45,521 nt of DNA from Nostoc sp. CHAB 5836 (GCF_020829445.1 NZ_JAIVFV010000042.1:1-45521), one strand, 5' to 3'. Numbered from the stretch's first letter, positions 32,101 to 41,342 are shown. The notes: a model not told the origin generated them from the letters alone. Program-made: numbers and translations.

Positions 32101-34994
32101 TAGAAACCATAGTCTGCATAAGCCAGGATTGACTCAGCAATATTTCCATGTTCAATTGAAAGACGAACTGCTCTTAAAGCGTTAAAACTGTAAAGTTCGA
32201 TATTAGCCGTGATATAGGCTGGTGGCTCTAAAGTCATTAATAATTTAATCGTGGCTTGAATAACCGGATCGATCGCAATCGGTAAATTTAAAAGTGAGGA
32301 GATTGAATGATCTTCTAAGCTTCTGACAACAGCAGCAGACTCTTCACGAACTAATTCTGTCAAATTTTTGCCTTTAATCTCAATACCCAGATCATTTAAT
32401 CCGATTAGACCGATTTGAATTGCTTTCTCACATTGACCCTGCACGGTATATTGAGTGACTTGAAAAACATAAATCTCTGCGCGATCGACCGGAGAAGAAA
32501 TGTATTTGAGCGAGATCGTGATTGTTGCACTCAGTTGTTCATAGCTGGCGCTGCTCAATTGGGCTGCACAGAGGTTACGATACAGGTTGAACATCAAATC
32601 ATACTGACTAATCCAATCATCTTTTTCCAGCAAACCAATGCTAGTTTCAAGATATTTGATACCCGCTTCATAAGCCGTAGAGGCGATCGCTTTTTGAGCA
32701 GCAGTCAAATTGAGCCGTGCTACCTTCTCTTTTTCATCTTTTTGCTTTAAAAGAGATTGACCAAGGTTGATGTGGTTGACGATCTTAAAAATTGTCTCAC
32801 TTTGTTCGACCTCAGAAAGCTTGCTCAGCAGTAGTTTTCCGATGTGGTAATGCGTCTGTTGTTTCTGGTCTTCAGGAATCAGGAAATAAGCAGCTTGTTG
32901 GATGCGATCGTGCAGAAATCGATAGGTGGGATTCACATTATGGTGAGTGTCAGCCTGTTCCCCATCCTGGAAGAACTTGTAAACCTGGCTCGTGGGGATA
33001 ATCAGTCCTTCCTGTAAAGCCTTCCACAATGCCGTTGCCGTATTTGTTTGAGATTGCTCACAAACGATCGCCAAAGTCGCCAAATCGAACTGATTACCCA
33101 CACAAGCCGCCAACTTCAGCACCTGTTGAGTTTCCGGTGGCAACTTCTGCAACTGCACCGCCATAAACTCCACCACATCATGGGTAACTGACAGCGCCTT
33201 GACTTGAGCAATATCACATTCCCAATAACGACGATGATGATCAAAAATAATTTGTCCATCGTTGTGCAAAGCTTTGAGAAATTGGGTAGTAAAAAAGGGA
33301 TTGCCTTTGGTTTTGCGATCAATTAACTCAGTCAAGGGTTGCTCCAGTTCTCTCGAACAATTCAACGTATCTGCAACCAGATGATTAGTATCAGCAAATC
33401 CTAAGGGTGCGAGAGTAATGGTATTAACCATCGCCTGGGCTTTCTTGAGTTCTTCTACTGTTAAAATAAATGGATGAGCGGGTGATACTTCATTGTCACG
33501 ATAAGCCCCCAATATCAAGAGATAACCATTGTCATTCATCAGTAGTTTGATCAACTGTAAAGAAGCTGAATCAGCCCATTGCAAGTCATCCAAAAACATG
33601 ACCAAGGGATGCTCTACCGTGGTAAATACTTGAATGAATTTCTGAAACAATAAATTAAACCGATTTTGTGCCGCGCTCCCCGATAATTCTGGTACAGCAG
33701 GTTGTTTGCCAATCACCTGCTCTAGTTCAGGAATTACTTCAATTAAAACTTGTCCATTGTCACCCACAGCAGACAAAATCTGAGCTTGCCATTGCGCTAG
33801 TTGGGTGTCAGATTCCGAGAGCAATTGCCCCATCAAATCCCGCAAGGCTTGGACAAATGCAGACAAGGGAATATTGCGATTGAATTGGTCAAATTTACCT
33901 TTAATAAAGTAGCCCCGTTGCCTAACAATGGGCTTATGCACTTCATTGACGACGGCTGTTTTACCAATACCTGAAAATCCAGCAACCAGAATCAATTCAG
34001 ACGCGCCATCAGCAACACGCTCGAAGGCGGCGAGTAATGATTTGACTTCATTTTCCCGTCCGTACAGCTTTTCGGGGATGAGAAAGCGATCGCTCAAATC
34101 ACGCTCTCCCAATGCAAACTCAGCAATTTTCCCCGTTTCTTTCCACTGGCTCAAACACTGCTGCAAGTCATACTTTAATCCCAATGCACTTTGATACCGA
34201 TCTTCGGCATTTTTTGCCATCAGTTTTCCAACAATCGCCGCCACCATTTTCGGCACGTCGGGTTTGATAATATCTACAGCAACAGGAAGTTTAGCGATGT
34301 GACAATGCACCAACTCCAACGGATCATCTGATGTGAATGGTAATGTTCCAGTTAGTAATTGATACAGAGTCACGCCTAAAGCATAGAAGTCAGCCCGATA
34401 ATCTATACCGCGATTCATTCGCCCAGTTTGTTCTGGTGCTAAATATGCTAATGTGCCTTCTAAAATATTGGGACTTTGAATCTCTTGGGTTTCTTTCGGT
34501 AACAAGGACGCAATACTAAAGTCGATGAGTTTGACTTGTTTTGATTCTGGACAAATTAGTATATTTGCTGGTTTGATATCTTTATGTACTACCCGATGCT
34601 GACACAAATCATGGAGGATGTAGGCGACTTGTAGAGCGATCGCTAATACCTCTATCAGTCTCAATGACTGCTGCTGAGTGTACTTGCTTAGACTCACACC
34701 ACCAAAATCTTCCATGACTAGAGCATAGCTATTCCCCAATGGTTCTAAACTCAAGGGTTGGACAATCGCTGGTATAGGCAGATTTTTAGCAATGGTATAT
34801 TGATTGCGAAACTGCACCAATTCACCAAAACTTGGATATTCACGCCGCAACACTTTAATTACCACTGGACGCTCGTTGGCTACTTCCACTGCTCGATACA
34901 CTGCTGTGCGAGAACCTAAGTACAATTGCTCGACGATGGCATAGCCGGGAATTTTAGGCAATACATCAGAGGAAGTGCTTGCTTCGGTCGTCAT
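29139..34994 (-). CDS. Serine/threonine kinase-AAA-GAF-PAS-histidine kinase hybrid
   Basis: This giant 1951-residue sensor combines, in order: a Ser/Thr protein kinase domain (about 15-280; VVIK lysine 47, HKDIKPAN at 137-144, IDFS in place of DFG); an AAA/NACHT-type ATPase with Walker A GFSGIGKT at 338-345; a long helical repeat region; a GAF domain (about 1350-1500); a PAS domain; and a histidine kinase with H-box AHEINNP (His 1696), N-box NILANAIDVF, DNGKGM and GKGTGLGLAIA. Such hybrid kinases are common in filamentous cyanobacteria. The frame reaches 35105, but that start lies in a palindromic repeat, so I choose ATG 34994 (MTTEAST). No response regulator is adjacent. Confidence 0.9.
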   Translation of the reverse strand: MTTEASTSSDVLPKIPGYAIVEQLYLGSRTAVYRAVEVANERPVVIKVLRREYPSFGELVQFRNQYTIAKNLPIPAIVQPLSLEPLGNSYALVMEDFGGVSLSKYTQQQSLRLIEVLAIALQVAYILHDLCQHRVVHKDIKPANILICPESKQVKLIDFSIASLLPKETQEIQSPNILEGTLAYLAPEQTGRMNRGIDYRADFYALGVTLYQLLTGTLPFTSDDPLELVHCHIAKLPVAVDIIKPDVPKMVAAIVGKLMAKNAEDRYQSALGLKYDLQQCLSQWKETGKIAEFALGERDLSDRFLIPEKLYGRENEVKSLLAAFERVADGASELILVAGFSGIGKTAVVNEVHKPIVRQRGYFIKGKFDQFNRNIPLSAFVQALRDLMGQLLSESDTQLAQWQAQILSAVGDNGQVLIEVIPELEQVIGKQPAVPELSGSAAQNRFNLLFQKFIQVFTTVEHPLVMFLDDLQWADSASLQLIKLLMNDNGYLLILGAYRDNEVSPAHPFILTVEELKKAQAMVNTITLAPLGFADTNHLVADTLNCSRELEQPLTELIDRKTKGNPFFTTQFLKALHNDGQIIFDHHRRYWECDIAQVKALSVTHDVVEFMAVQLQKLPPETQQVLKLAACVGNQFDLATLAIVCEQSQTNTATALWKALQEGLIIPTSQVYKFFQDGEQADTHHNVNPTYRFLHDRIQQAAYFLIPEDQKQQTHYHIGKLLLSKLSEVEQSETIFKIVNHINLGQSLLKQKDEKEKVARLNLTAAQKAIASTAYEAGIKYLETSIGLLEKDDWISQYDLMFNLYRNLCAAQLSSASYEQLSATITISLKYISSPVDRAEIYVFQVTQYTVQGQCEKAIQIGLIGLNDLGIEIKGKNLTELVREESAAVVRSLEDHSISSLLNLPIAIDPVIQATIKLLMTLEPPAYITANIELYSFNALRAVRLSIEHGNIAESILAYADYGFYLGVMEGQYQQGYEFADLAVQLSYKLNSQSQHCQAAFLLGAFIHVWTKPIAGAAAINNKGFLAGMESGEIQFAAYNLVGNIFNRLFQGEYLIAVAADIERYGLLAERHQEEVLRVALAGAKIFVTRLGLAQAQEDDQSFSKAEAIIRQGETSQTLLSVCLYYILRIYLACLTANFEQGYHYFIEAGKILTAALGFTTYSGYYYYGSLILLNLYPGLSQAEQSKALEQIRSHQERLKTWSDNCPENFLHKYLLVEAERCRVLGSKSDAINLYDLAISGAKANGYIQEEALANELAAKFYLNWGKEKIAASYMQDAYYGYAHWGAKAKVQDLERRYAHLLAPILQQQRTSLSATETVFAPDSRTELQASGTHSSTSGNTSISTTIDLATVLKASQTLSSQIQLNKLLATLLHLVLENAGADKGALLMPRDNQWFVEAIAPVDQPARVESIILSNSQEISHVLINTVKRSLQPVVIVDAAIHPTLAKDAYVVQHQPKSMLCTPIQNQGKLVAILYLENHVTVGAFTSDRVELLNILCAQIAISLTNARLHIQEQEKSQQLQESLEQLQKSETHLRQLFEGSADAILLLADGMFIDCNPATVNMMHCHNKQEFLSLHPSKLSPELQPDGRASFEKANEMIATAFQKGTHRFEWMHRRVDGEDFWVEVVLTVMSYKGKTILHTVWREIGDRKASETLIQEKNKALEQALTQLQQSQAQVVQSEKMSALGNLVAGVAHEINNPIGFLNGSINNAQDYVQDMIGHLALYQQHYPDPAVPIQENAEDIDLEFLCQDLPNLLNSMTGASDRIKGISNSLRTFSRADTEYKVSANLHEGIDSTLLILKYRLKANEHRPMIEVIQDYGDLPAIPCFPGQLNQVFMNILANAIDVFDEIAQTQSFQQLQAHPQQITIRTQVIANQVQITIQDNGKGMSAEVKGRIFDHLFTTKAVGKGTGLGLAIARQIVVEKHGGAILVDSTLGQGTEFTIQLPIRYY

Positions 34995-35090
34995 AGGTTT
35001 TGGTGGTTTGAGTGAGCCTAGTCTGCTGGAATTATTCCTATGATTCCCAGTTTTTTGGCCGATATCATCAGCATTTGTCCAGTGGACAGT

Positions 35091-35119
35091 GTAGAGACGT
35101 TGCAATGCAACGTCTCTAC
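35091..35119. repeat. GTAGAGACG palindrome
   Basis: GTAGAGACGTTGCA and TGCAACGTCTCTAC are exact complements with a single central A. The repeat lies between nblS and the hybrid kinase gene. A solo end of the CAATAC MITE family, AACCTAAGCGTATTG, follows at about 35147-35161. Confidence 0.8.
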
Positions 35120-35208
35120 AGGACTATGGTTCTCCAGAAAATCCTTAACCTAAGCGTATTGGGTGTTAGGGGACTTTCACAAGACGTCTAATAACCAATC
35201 CCGAACCT

Positions 35209-37155
35209 TCAACCTGTAGTGATTTTGGATGCTTCCGCAATCGGTTCAACTTGTATCGCTGGCGCTTTTTCCTCAAAGGCGGCTAAATCGAACCAAAAAG
35301 TTGTGCCAATGCCAACTTCACTCACGAGATGAACTTTACTACGATGTCTGTCGATGATATTTCTGACAATCGATAAACCTAAACCCGTGCCTTCTAGGGT
35401 GTGAACTCGGTTTTCTACGCGAAAAAAGCGTTCAAAAATTGAGTGTTGATCTTCTGTGGCAATGCCAATTCCAGTATCAGAAATTTCAATCCGCACTGGA
35501 GAAGATTGGGTATGACTGGGCTTAAAATCTAGTTGGTAGGCGCGGATTGCTACTTTTCCACCGGCTTTTGTGAATTTAAGGGCATTACCAATCAGGTTGC
35601 CAAACACTTGTACTAACAAATCATAATTACCCATTACTAGCGGCAAATTAGCAGCAACTTCCTGAAGAAGTTCAACACCTTTATCTTTAGCATTGAGTTG
35701 GTAAGTACGCAGTGTTTGCTCGATCGCTTGGGCTAAATCTACGCCATCGAAGCTGTAGTTGCGACCAGATTCGAGTTTTGACAAATCCAAAACATCGTTA
35801 ACTAGGCGGGTTAAGCGATCAGTTTCATGGTTGACTGTTTGCAGAAACTCTTGTCGTTCTTGCAAAGCTAAGTCTTCGCCGTAGTCGTGCAGGGTTTCAA
35901 TATAAGTTTTGATATTGAATAGAGGTGTTCGCAGTTCGTGAGAAACGTTGCTGATAAATTGACTTTTTGCCTCGTTTAGTTCGACCTCACGGGTAATATC
36001 TTGAATAGTAATCGCAATACCTTTAATGCTCTCCCTTTGGACGTTAAGTACTGTAGTCAAGAGAATGCGGATCGTTCGCGGGGTGGGTTGGTTAATAAAA
36101 ATTCGGAATTCAGCGCTTTCGCATTCGCCTGCGGCCATTTCGTACAAAGGACGGGTGATTTCCACTTGTACTGATGGGGGTAAGTGATGTAAGACATTGC
36201 GGCCTACCACATCAGCAGCTTCCCAGCCAAAAATTCGCTGTGCTGTAGGGTTGACTAAAATCACCTGCATATTGTTATCAATTAACACAGCACCATCTGC
36301 GATCGTCGAAACTAGGGTTTCTAGCTTGGCTTTTTCTGCCGTCAGTTCCTCAATGTTCTGTTCTTCATAGCGCTCTAATCGCTCTGCCATTTCATTAAAG
36401 CTTAAAATTAATTCGCCCAGTTCGCCCCCTAAAGGTAAATTAATGCGCTGCTTGAAATTGCCGGTAGCAATTTGCTTCACTCCCACCAGCAGTTCTTTAA
36501 TGGGCTTAGTGATGGTCAAGGCGTTAATCACTCCTGCCAAAATCACCATTACCCAAATCGTGATAAAAACAGCAATGGTGACATCGCGGGTAAAATTGGT
36601 GGAAATGACAGCAGTCTGATTGGGATTGATACCGATCGCTAATACACCTAAATATTTTTTATTGACGATCAGGGGAATAAATACATCGGTGACTGCCCCA
36701 TCTGGGGTCATGTGTTGCCGTACCATCGGCTTTTCGCCATCACCAGGGTAATCTTCTGGCAATTGTATCCGTCGTTTAATAGTGAGTGAGTTTTCTACCT
36801 CAGCTTCCCAAAAAGGAATGCCAAAAAAGATTTCCCCGGTTTCATCGGCGTAAAGCATATAACGCACACTAGAGGTGCTGCTGTAGAAGCGTTGGGAAAA
36901 TTGGGCAACCTCAGTCAGATTATTCTCAGCAACTAGGGGAGCAACATTGGCAGCAAGCAGCAGCCCCAAGTCGCGGCCGAAGCGGGTGTCATTCATCCGC
37001 GCATCCTGCTGAATTGTATTCACAGCCCAGAAGGTCAGACCACTCATCACCAAGGAAACCACCAATGTGGCTACAGCCAGCAGTTTGGTCTGGAGTGTGA
37101 ACTCCGACCACCAACTTGCGATCGGATCTCGAATTGTTTTTAACAGACTTAGCAT
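35209..37155 (-). CDS. nblS: Sensor histidine kinase NblS (Hik33/DspA)
   Basis: This is a complete 648-residue membrane sensor kinase of the NblS/Hik33/DspA (Ycf26) group, which controls high-light, cold, osmotic and nutrient-stress responses, including phycobilisome degradation. Two membrane helices (about 27-48 and 189-212) bracket a periplasmic sensor. A HAMP domain follows (TKPIKELLVGVKQIATG), then a PAS domain, then HisKA with FISNVSHELRTPLFN (phosphoacceptor His) and an HATPase with GNLIGNALKFT, DTGIGI and EGTGLGLSIV. The usual partner RpaB is not adjacent. XisI and XisH genes lie between it and purD, upstream. The ATG at 37155 is clear. Confidence 0.93.
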   Translation of the reverse strand: MLSLLKTIRDPIASWWSEFTLQTKLLAVATLVVSLVMSGLTFWAVNTIQQDARMNDTRFGRDLGLLLAANVAPLVAENNLTEVAQFSQRFYSSTSSVRYMLYADETGEIFFGIPFWEAEVENSLTIKRRIQLPEDYPGDGEKPMVRQHMTPDGAVTDVFIPLIVNKKYLGVLAIGINPNQTAVISTNFTRDVTIAVFITIWVMVILAGVINALTITKPIKELLVGVKQIATGNFKQRINLPLGGELGELILSFNEMAERLERYEEQNIEELTAEKAKLETLVSTIADGAVLIDNNMQVILVNPTAQRIFGWEAADVVGRNVLHHLPPSVQVEITRPLYEMAAGECESAEFRIFINQPTPRTIRILLTTVLNVQRESIKGIAITIQDITREVELNEAKSQFISNVSHELRTPLFNIKTYIETLHDYGEDLALQERQEFLQTVNHETDRLTRLVNDVLDLSKLESGRNYSFDGVDLAQAIEQTLRTYQLNAKDKGVELLQEVAANLPLVMGNYDLLVQVFGNLIGNALKFTKAGGKVAIRAYQLDFKPSHTQSSPVRIEISDTGIGIATEDQHSIFERFFRVENRVHTLEGTGLGLSIVRNIIDRHRSKVHLVSEVGIGTTFWFDLAAFEEKAPAIQVEPIAEASKITTG

Positions 37156-37433
37156 CTTAAATAAAGTTGTTAGTAGTCTTTGTTATAAAGCCCAACAACT
37201 AAAAAATTAACAGTTAATTTGGCAAAAATGTTAGGGGCATGAGGAATGGGGGAGTATCAGGGGGTATCCCTGTTAAGGTGGTATTAACGAATTTACCTCA
37301 TTTGGGCGATCGCAGTTGATATCCAGTTAAGGATTCACAGGTTTAACCCGATTTTTGTGACTATTGATTACGCACAGATGAGCAGTCTAACAAAAATCCC
37401 ACTTGTAGAGATTTTGAGCAGGGCGCGCGATCG

Positions 37434-37778
37434 CTACGATGCTACTGCAAAATCTGTGTACTGCCGCATCTTAGGCTCATGAAATGCCAACACGATATCT
37501 TCCTTGGCAACACCTGCACGAACTAGGTCAGTTGCGATTCCATCTTCAGTCCAATCTTCTTCAATCCAAAATTTGCAATCTCGAATCCTAACGTAGACAG
37601 TCATACCAGTAATGCGTTCGCCATTTTGCCAACCAAGGTTTATCCAAATATAGTGACCCTTTGGCTCATCCATAATCAAGAATGTTTCGATGTCTTGGTT
37701 GTGACAACGGTTACATAGTTCTATATACTCTGTCAGGATACGCTTAATTATTTTGGGATACTCAGTTAATTTATCCAT
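37434..37778 (-). CDS. xisI: XisI-like protein
   Basis: This 114-residue protein is of the XisI family, first described as an fdxN-element excision controlling factor in Anabaena. Family features seen are the N-terminal MDKLTEYPKIIKRILTEY, YIWINLGWQNGERITGMTVY, and the acidic-to-aromatic C-terminal part IVLAFHEPKMRQYTDFA. It overlaps the end of xisH by 13 bases, so the two are translationally coupled. Many xisH/xisI pairs occur in cyanobacteria without any fdxN element, so a role in excision here is not implied. The nearest recombinase-like gene, at 4687, is degenerate. Confidence 0.92.
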   Translation of the reverse strand: MDKLTEYPKIIKRILTEYIELCNRCHNQDIETFLIMDEPKGHYIWINLGWQNGERITGMTVYVRIRDCKFWIEEDWTEDGIATDLVRAGVAKEDIVLAFHEPKMRQYTDFAVAS

Positions 37779-38182
37779 TGTGTGATTTCCTCTGTTTCTA
37801 TATCGACAACAATGAGTGGAAGTTGATGTTTGTGGAGGATGAGTTGAATCACATCCTGGTTAAAAAAACTTTTATGAGCGATCGCACCAACAGCAAGGTA
37901 AAGTTTACGCTTTGGCGCTGTTTCCTCCAAAAGATAACGGTAGATGTCATACTGACCGAGAGCTTCTTTCAAATCTTGTATTTTTGATGCGCCAACAAAA
38001 CTTTTCACTTCAACAACAAGTTTTTGCCCATCTCGTTCAGCTCCAATTGGGCGTTCAGCACCAAGATCAGCGTATAAGGTTGTTCTTCGATACTGAATTA
38101 CGTAGGGGTCGTCTGTAATCGCCCAGCCGTCCTTGATGAGTGCGTTTTTTACCGCGTTATGGATAATGTCTAACTTGGGCAT
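37766..38182 (-). CDS. xisH: XisH-like protein
   Basis: This 138-residue protein is of the XisH family. MPKLDIIHNAVKNALIKDGW, ITDDPYVIQY, ADLGAERPIGAERDGQKLVVEVKSF and the long C-terminal helix with LYLAVGAIAHKSFF are typical. The ADLGAE...EVKSF portion has a PD-(D/E)XK-like D...E-x-K arrangement, which fits a nuclease-type fold. It is immediately upstream of, and overlaps, xisI, and lies between purD and nblS on the same strand. The start ATG at 38182 has no strong ribosome-binding site. The pair may act as a two-component unit; the biochemistry of the family is unknown to me. Confidence 0.92.
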   Translation of the reverse strand: MPKLDIIHNAVKNALIKDGWAITDDPYVIQYRRTTLYADLGAERPIGAERDGQKLVVEVKSFVGASKIQDLKEALGQYDIYRYLLEETAPKRKLYLAVGAIAHKSFFNQDVIQLILHKHQLPLIVVDIETEEITQWIN

Positions 38183-38218
38183 AGCTTAAGTATAAGTCAG
38201 CCTCGTTTGCAAAAATAC

Positions 38219-38317
38219 TTAATCAAGGTTCGTGATCTCAACACAGAAGACACAGCACTTTTACAGATAGCTGCTGATTCCATTGAAAATGTGGTGGTGT
38301 CTGTTGACCGTAGCTAG
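38219..38317 (+). pseudogene. Possible gene fragment between purD and xisH
   Basis: An open stretch without a start codon encodes LIKVRDLNTEDTALLQIAAD and then SIENVVVSVDRS before TAG. The composition is protein-like, so it may be a relic of a gene lost from this position. I do not recognise it. Confidence 0.25.
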
Positions 38318-38337
38318 CCAGTGGGAAGTTTTAACGC

Positions 38338-39639
38338 TTATCGGGTTTCCTCCCCCTGCTTCATGCTGACCACTCTATGCCCAATGTCTCTCCGGTAATA
38401 TATGCCCTCAAACTGGATATATTTGATTCCTGCGTAGGCTTGGGCGATCGCCTGCTCAAAATTTTCTCCGATTCCAGTCACATTTAATACTCGCCCCCCA
38501 TCTGTCACTACTTCTTGTTGCTGGTTCAACTTCGTACCTGCATGAAATACAGTTACTCCTGTTGCCTCTGCCTCACCAATGCCAGTAATGACCTGGCCTT
38601 GCTTATATTCTCCTGGATAACCACCAGAAGCTGCAACGACAGTGGCAGATGCTCCCTCTTTCCAAGCAATGGGCGGCAATTCACTTAATCGCTGCTGTAC
38701 ACAGGCTAGAAGCAACTCTTCTAGGGGTGTTTCTAACAATGGCAAAATCACTTGGGTTTCTGGATCGCCAAAACGACAGTTAAATTCCAAAACCTTCAAG
38801 TCGCCATCGGGTGCAATCATTAACCCAGCATACAGCACACCTCGGTAATCAATGCCTTTAGCTCGTAAGGTGGCGATCGCTCTTTCTAATACTTCTGTTT
38901 GAATGCGTGCCATCAACTCTGGTGTAGCGATGGGTGCTGGGGCATAGGCTCCCATCCCGCCAGTATTTTCCCCCGTATCGCCGTCACCAATCCGTTTATG
39001 GTCTTGAGCTGGCAGCAAGGGTCTAATTGTTAACCCATCGGTTAAGGCTAAAACTGATACCTCTTGCCCAATCAAACATTCTTCAATGACGACTAATTCG
39101 CCAGCACTGCCAAATTGTCCCTGAAAAATCGCATCAACGGCACTCTCTGCTTGTTCAACCGTTTCAGCCACCGTTACACCCTTGCCAGCCGCCAAGCCAT
39201 CAGCTTTAACGACTATTGGCGCTCCCGTAGCTCTGACATAAGATTTCGCTGCTGCTGCCTCCGTAAATACCGCAGCCCGTGCCGTCGGAATCCCGGCTTC
39301 TTGCATCAGAGCTTTTGCCCAAGCTTTACTTGCCTCAATTTGCGCTCCGGCTCTGACTGGGCCAAATACCATCAGTCCTTTGTCTTGGAGGTAATCTGTG
39401 ATTCCCTTCGCCAAGGGGACTTCTGGCCCAACTATTACCAGAGTTATGCCATGTTCTAGAGCATATCGGCTCATACCCTCAAAATCATCTACTGTTAGGG
39501 GCAGGTTCTGGCAACGTTCCATACTTGCTGTGCCCCCATTCCCTGGTACACAGATAACTTGCTCAATTCGCTTAGATTGCAACAGTTTCCATGCCAGAGC
39601 GTGTTCGCGCCCCCCATTACCTACAACTAAAACTTTCAC
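38338..39639 (-). CDS. purD: Phosphoribosylamine-glycine ligase (GARS)
   Basis: This 433-residue enzyme makes glycinamide ribonucleotide from phosphoribosylamine, glycine and ATP, the second step of purine synthesis. The N-terminus MKVLVVGNGGREHALAWKL is diagnostic. The ATP-grasp segments follow: VVIVEAKK-like positions are absent, but APIVVKADGLAAGKGVTVA and RFGDPETQVILPLL are present. The GTG start at 39639 is preceded by AGGA at a suitable distance. The C-terminal dozen residues after YYRRDIGHR are slightly extended. It lies upstream of xisH, xisI and nblS on the same strand; purD next to nblS is a neighbourhood I recall from other cyanobacteria. Confidence 0.95.
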   Translation of the reverse strand: MKVLVVGNGGREHALAWKLLQSKRIEQVICVPGNGGTASMERCQNLPLTVDDFEGMSRYALEHGITLVIVGPEVPLAKGITDYLQDKGLMVFGPVRAGAQIEASKAWAKALMQEAGIPTARAAVFTEAAAAKSYVRATGAPIVVKADGLAAGKGVTVAETVEQAESAVDAIFQGQFGSAGELVVIEECLIGQEVSVLALTDGLTIRPLLPAQDHKRIGDGDTGENTGGMGAYAPAPIATPELMARIQTEVLERAIATLRAKGIDYRGVLYAGLMIAPDGDLKVLEFNCRFGDPETQVILPLLETPLEELLLACVQQRLSELPPIAWKEGASATVVAASGGYPGEYKQGQVITGIGEAEATGVTVFHAGTKLNQQQEVVTDGGRVLNVTGIGENFEQAIAQAYAGIKYIQFEGIYYRRDIGHRVVSMKQGEETR

Positions 39640-40233
39640 TGATTTCCTCGTGCGTTCCTTGGGAAACGAGAATCGCCGATTCGGCTCTCGCGGATCAATC
39701 TTTTCATCAATTTAGGACTTACGCAACAACTCTCTGAAACTCTTATTATTTTGTGTCTTTTGTGTCCTTCTCCCAGGGGGAGACGCTGCGCGAATGCAGT
39801 TCGTTTTTTCATTATTTTGCGTAAGAGGGTATTTATAAAGTAAATCTTAGAGACCATTTATAAAGTAAACCTTAAATTGTCGGGTGCGTTATCGCTCTCG
39901 TGTACCGCACCTGGAAATATGGTGCCCTGCGGCTAAATTAGACTTTCTCAAACCCTCAAAGTCCTACGCAGCCGTAACACACCCTACTTAATATTTACTT
40001 GATAGATAGGCTATTAGAAAATTCATATAATTATAACTTTACTCAGTAGCAATATTTAAATAAATATACTGATATTATTCTCAAATAAATAGAACATTTA
40101 AGTATTTATGATGGGTTTTTAAGCATTTCAATAATTGAGTCAAAAAAAATCATCTTCAGGTAATGACGATTATTGGTTATAAGTATTAACCTGTGAATAT
40201 CGAGATTAATGAAAATATCACAAAATAGGCGAC
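39640..40233. other. Intergenic region upstream of the epimerase and purD
   Basis: A partial inverted-repeat element with GGACTTACGCAAC and TTTTGCGTAAG occupies about 39714-39830, and includes a GC-rich palindromic insert. Two direct copies of CATTTATAAAGTAAA lie near 39830-39870. From 40000 to the epimerase the DNA is very AT-rich and should hold its promoter. Confidence 0.55.
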
Positions 40234-41181
40234 ATGGCTAAAATTATTGTTACTGGAGCCGCTGGCTTTATTGGTTCTCATCTTGCAGAAACATTGCTAC
40301 AACAAGGAGAAGAAGTAATTGGGATTGATGAATTCAATGATTACTACGATCCGATGTTAAAGTTCAAAAATGTTGCACACTTACATCAGTCACCTGGCTT
40401 TACATTAATCGAAGGAGATATGCAATTTTTAGATTGGCAGAAACTCCTAGAAGATGTTGATGTAGTTTACCATCAAGCGGCACAAGCAGGTGTTAGAGCG
40501 AGTTGGGGTAAAGCTTTTCGAGGTTATACAGAACGAAATATTAATGCTACACAAGTTTTACTAGAAGCAGCTAAGGATGCTAAAAACTTGAAAAGGTTAG
40601 TGTTTGCTTCTTCATCAAGTGTATATGGTGATGCGGAAACATTACCTACTCACGAGGGAATTTGTCCTCAACCAGTTTCTCCTTACGGCATTACAAAGCT
40701 AGCATCGGAGTTTTTGTGTGAACTGTATCACAAAAACTTTGGTGTGCCCTCTGTGACGTTGCGTTATTTCACAGTTTATGGCCCCAAGCAGCGCCCAGAT
40801 ATGGCATTTCATAAGTTCTTTAAATCGATTTTGCAAGATGAGGCGATTCCGATTTACGGTGATGGACAGCAAACGCGAGAGTTTACCTTTGTTAGTGATA
40901 TTATCGCCGCTAATTTAGCCGCCGCGATCGCACCCCAAGCAGTGGGAGAAATTTTTAATATTGGCGGTGGTAGCAGGGTAGTTTTAGCAGAAGTCTTGGA
41001 CACGATTGAAGAAATCGTGGGGAAACCAATCAAAAGAAACCACATAGAAAAAGCGATGGGAGACGCCCGCCACACAGCTGCTGATGTATCTAAAGCACAG
41101 AAAATTCTCGGATATCAGCCCCAAGTCTCCCTCACAGAGGGTTTGACGAAGGAATGGCAATGGATTAAGTCTTTGTATTAA
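40234..41181 (+). CDS. NAD-dependent epimerase/dehydratase (UDP-sugar type)
   Basis: This 315-residue extended short-chain dehydrogenase/reductase acts on a nucleotide sugar. The cofactor motif GAAGFIG is at residues 8-14 and Asp32 in GIDEF fits NAD rather than NADP. SSSSVYG (127-132) and YGITK (151-155) supply the Ser-Tyr-Lys triad. The NDYYDP...K region is typical of UDP-glucuronate and UDP-glucose 4-epimerases. The C-terminal TREFTFVSDI and FNIGGGSRVVLAEVL are also standard. The length favours a 4-epimerase over a dehydratase, but the substrate is not certain. A strong hairpin follows at 41228-41261. Its product might feed a cell-surface glycan. Confidence 0.9.
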   Translation: MAKIIVTGAAGFIGSHLAETLLQQGEEVIGIDEFNDYYDPMLKFKNVAHLHQSPGFTLIEGDMQFLDWQKLLEDVDVVYHQAAQAGVRASWGKAFRGYTERNINATQVLLEAAKDAKNLKRLVFASSSSVYGDAETLPTHEGICPQPVSPYGITKLASEFLCELYHKNFGVPSVTLRYFTVYGPKQRPDMAFHKFFKSILQDEAIPIYGDGQQTREFTFVSDIIAANLAAAIAPQAVGEIFNIGGGSRVVLAEVLDTIEEIVGKPIKRNHIEKAMGDARHTAADVSKAQKILGYQPQVSLTEGLTKEWQWIKSLY

Positions 41182-41227
41182 AAAGTATTCCGATTCTCCT
41201 AATTTCTTTTTAGGAACTATTTGTACA

Positions 41228-41261
41228 TTAGCAGGGTAGGACAGCTGTCTTACCCTGCTAA
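41228..41261. terminator. Hairpin between convergent genes
   Basis: TTAGCAGGGTAGGACAG and CTGTCTTACCCTGCTAA pair over 17 positions with one mismatch. It lies between the epimerase (plus) and the CHAT gene (minus), so it could end transcription from both sides. No long T-run is present. Confidence 0.6.
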
Positions 41262-41342
41262 ATTGTATAACACCAAAAAGCAAAATTATTGTGGTGCGGG
41301 TATCTTCCCCGCTTTCAATATACAAATTAAATACGCAGCAAC

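Noticed and set aside
34995..35105. Longer N-terminus of the hybrid kinase
   Set aside because: The start falls in a perfect palindromic repeat and the extra 37 residues are not kinase-like. MTTEAST at 34994 fits the family better.
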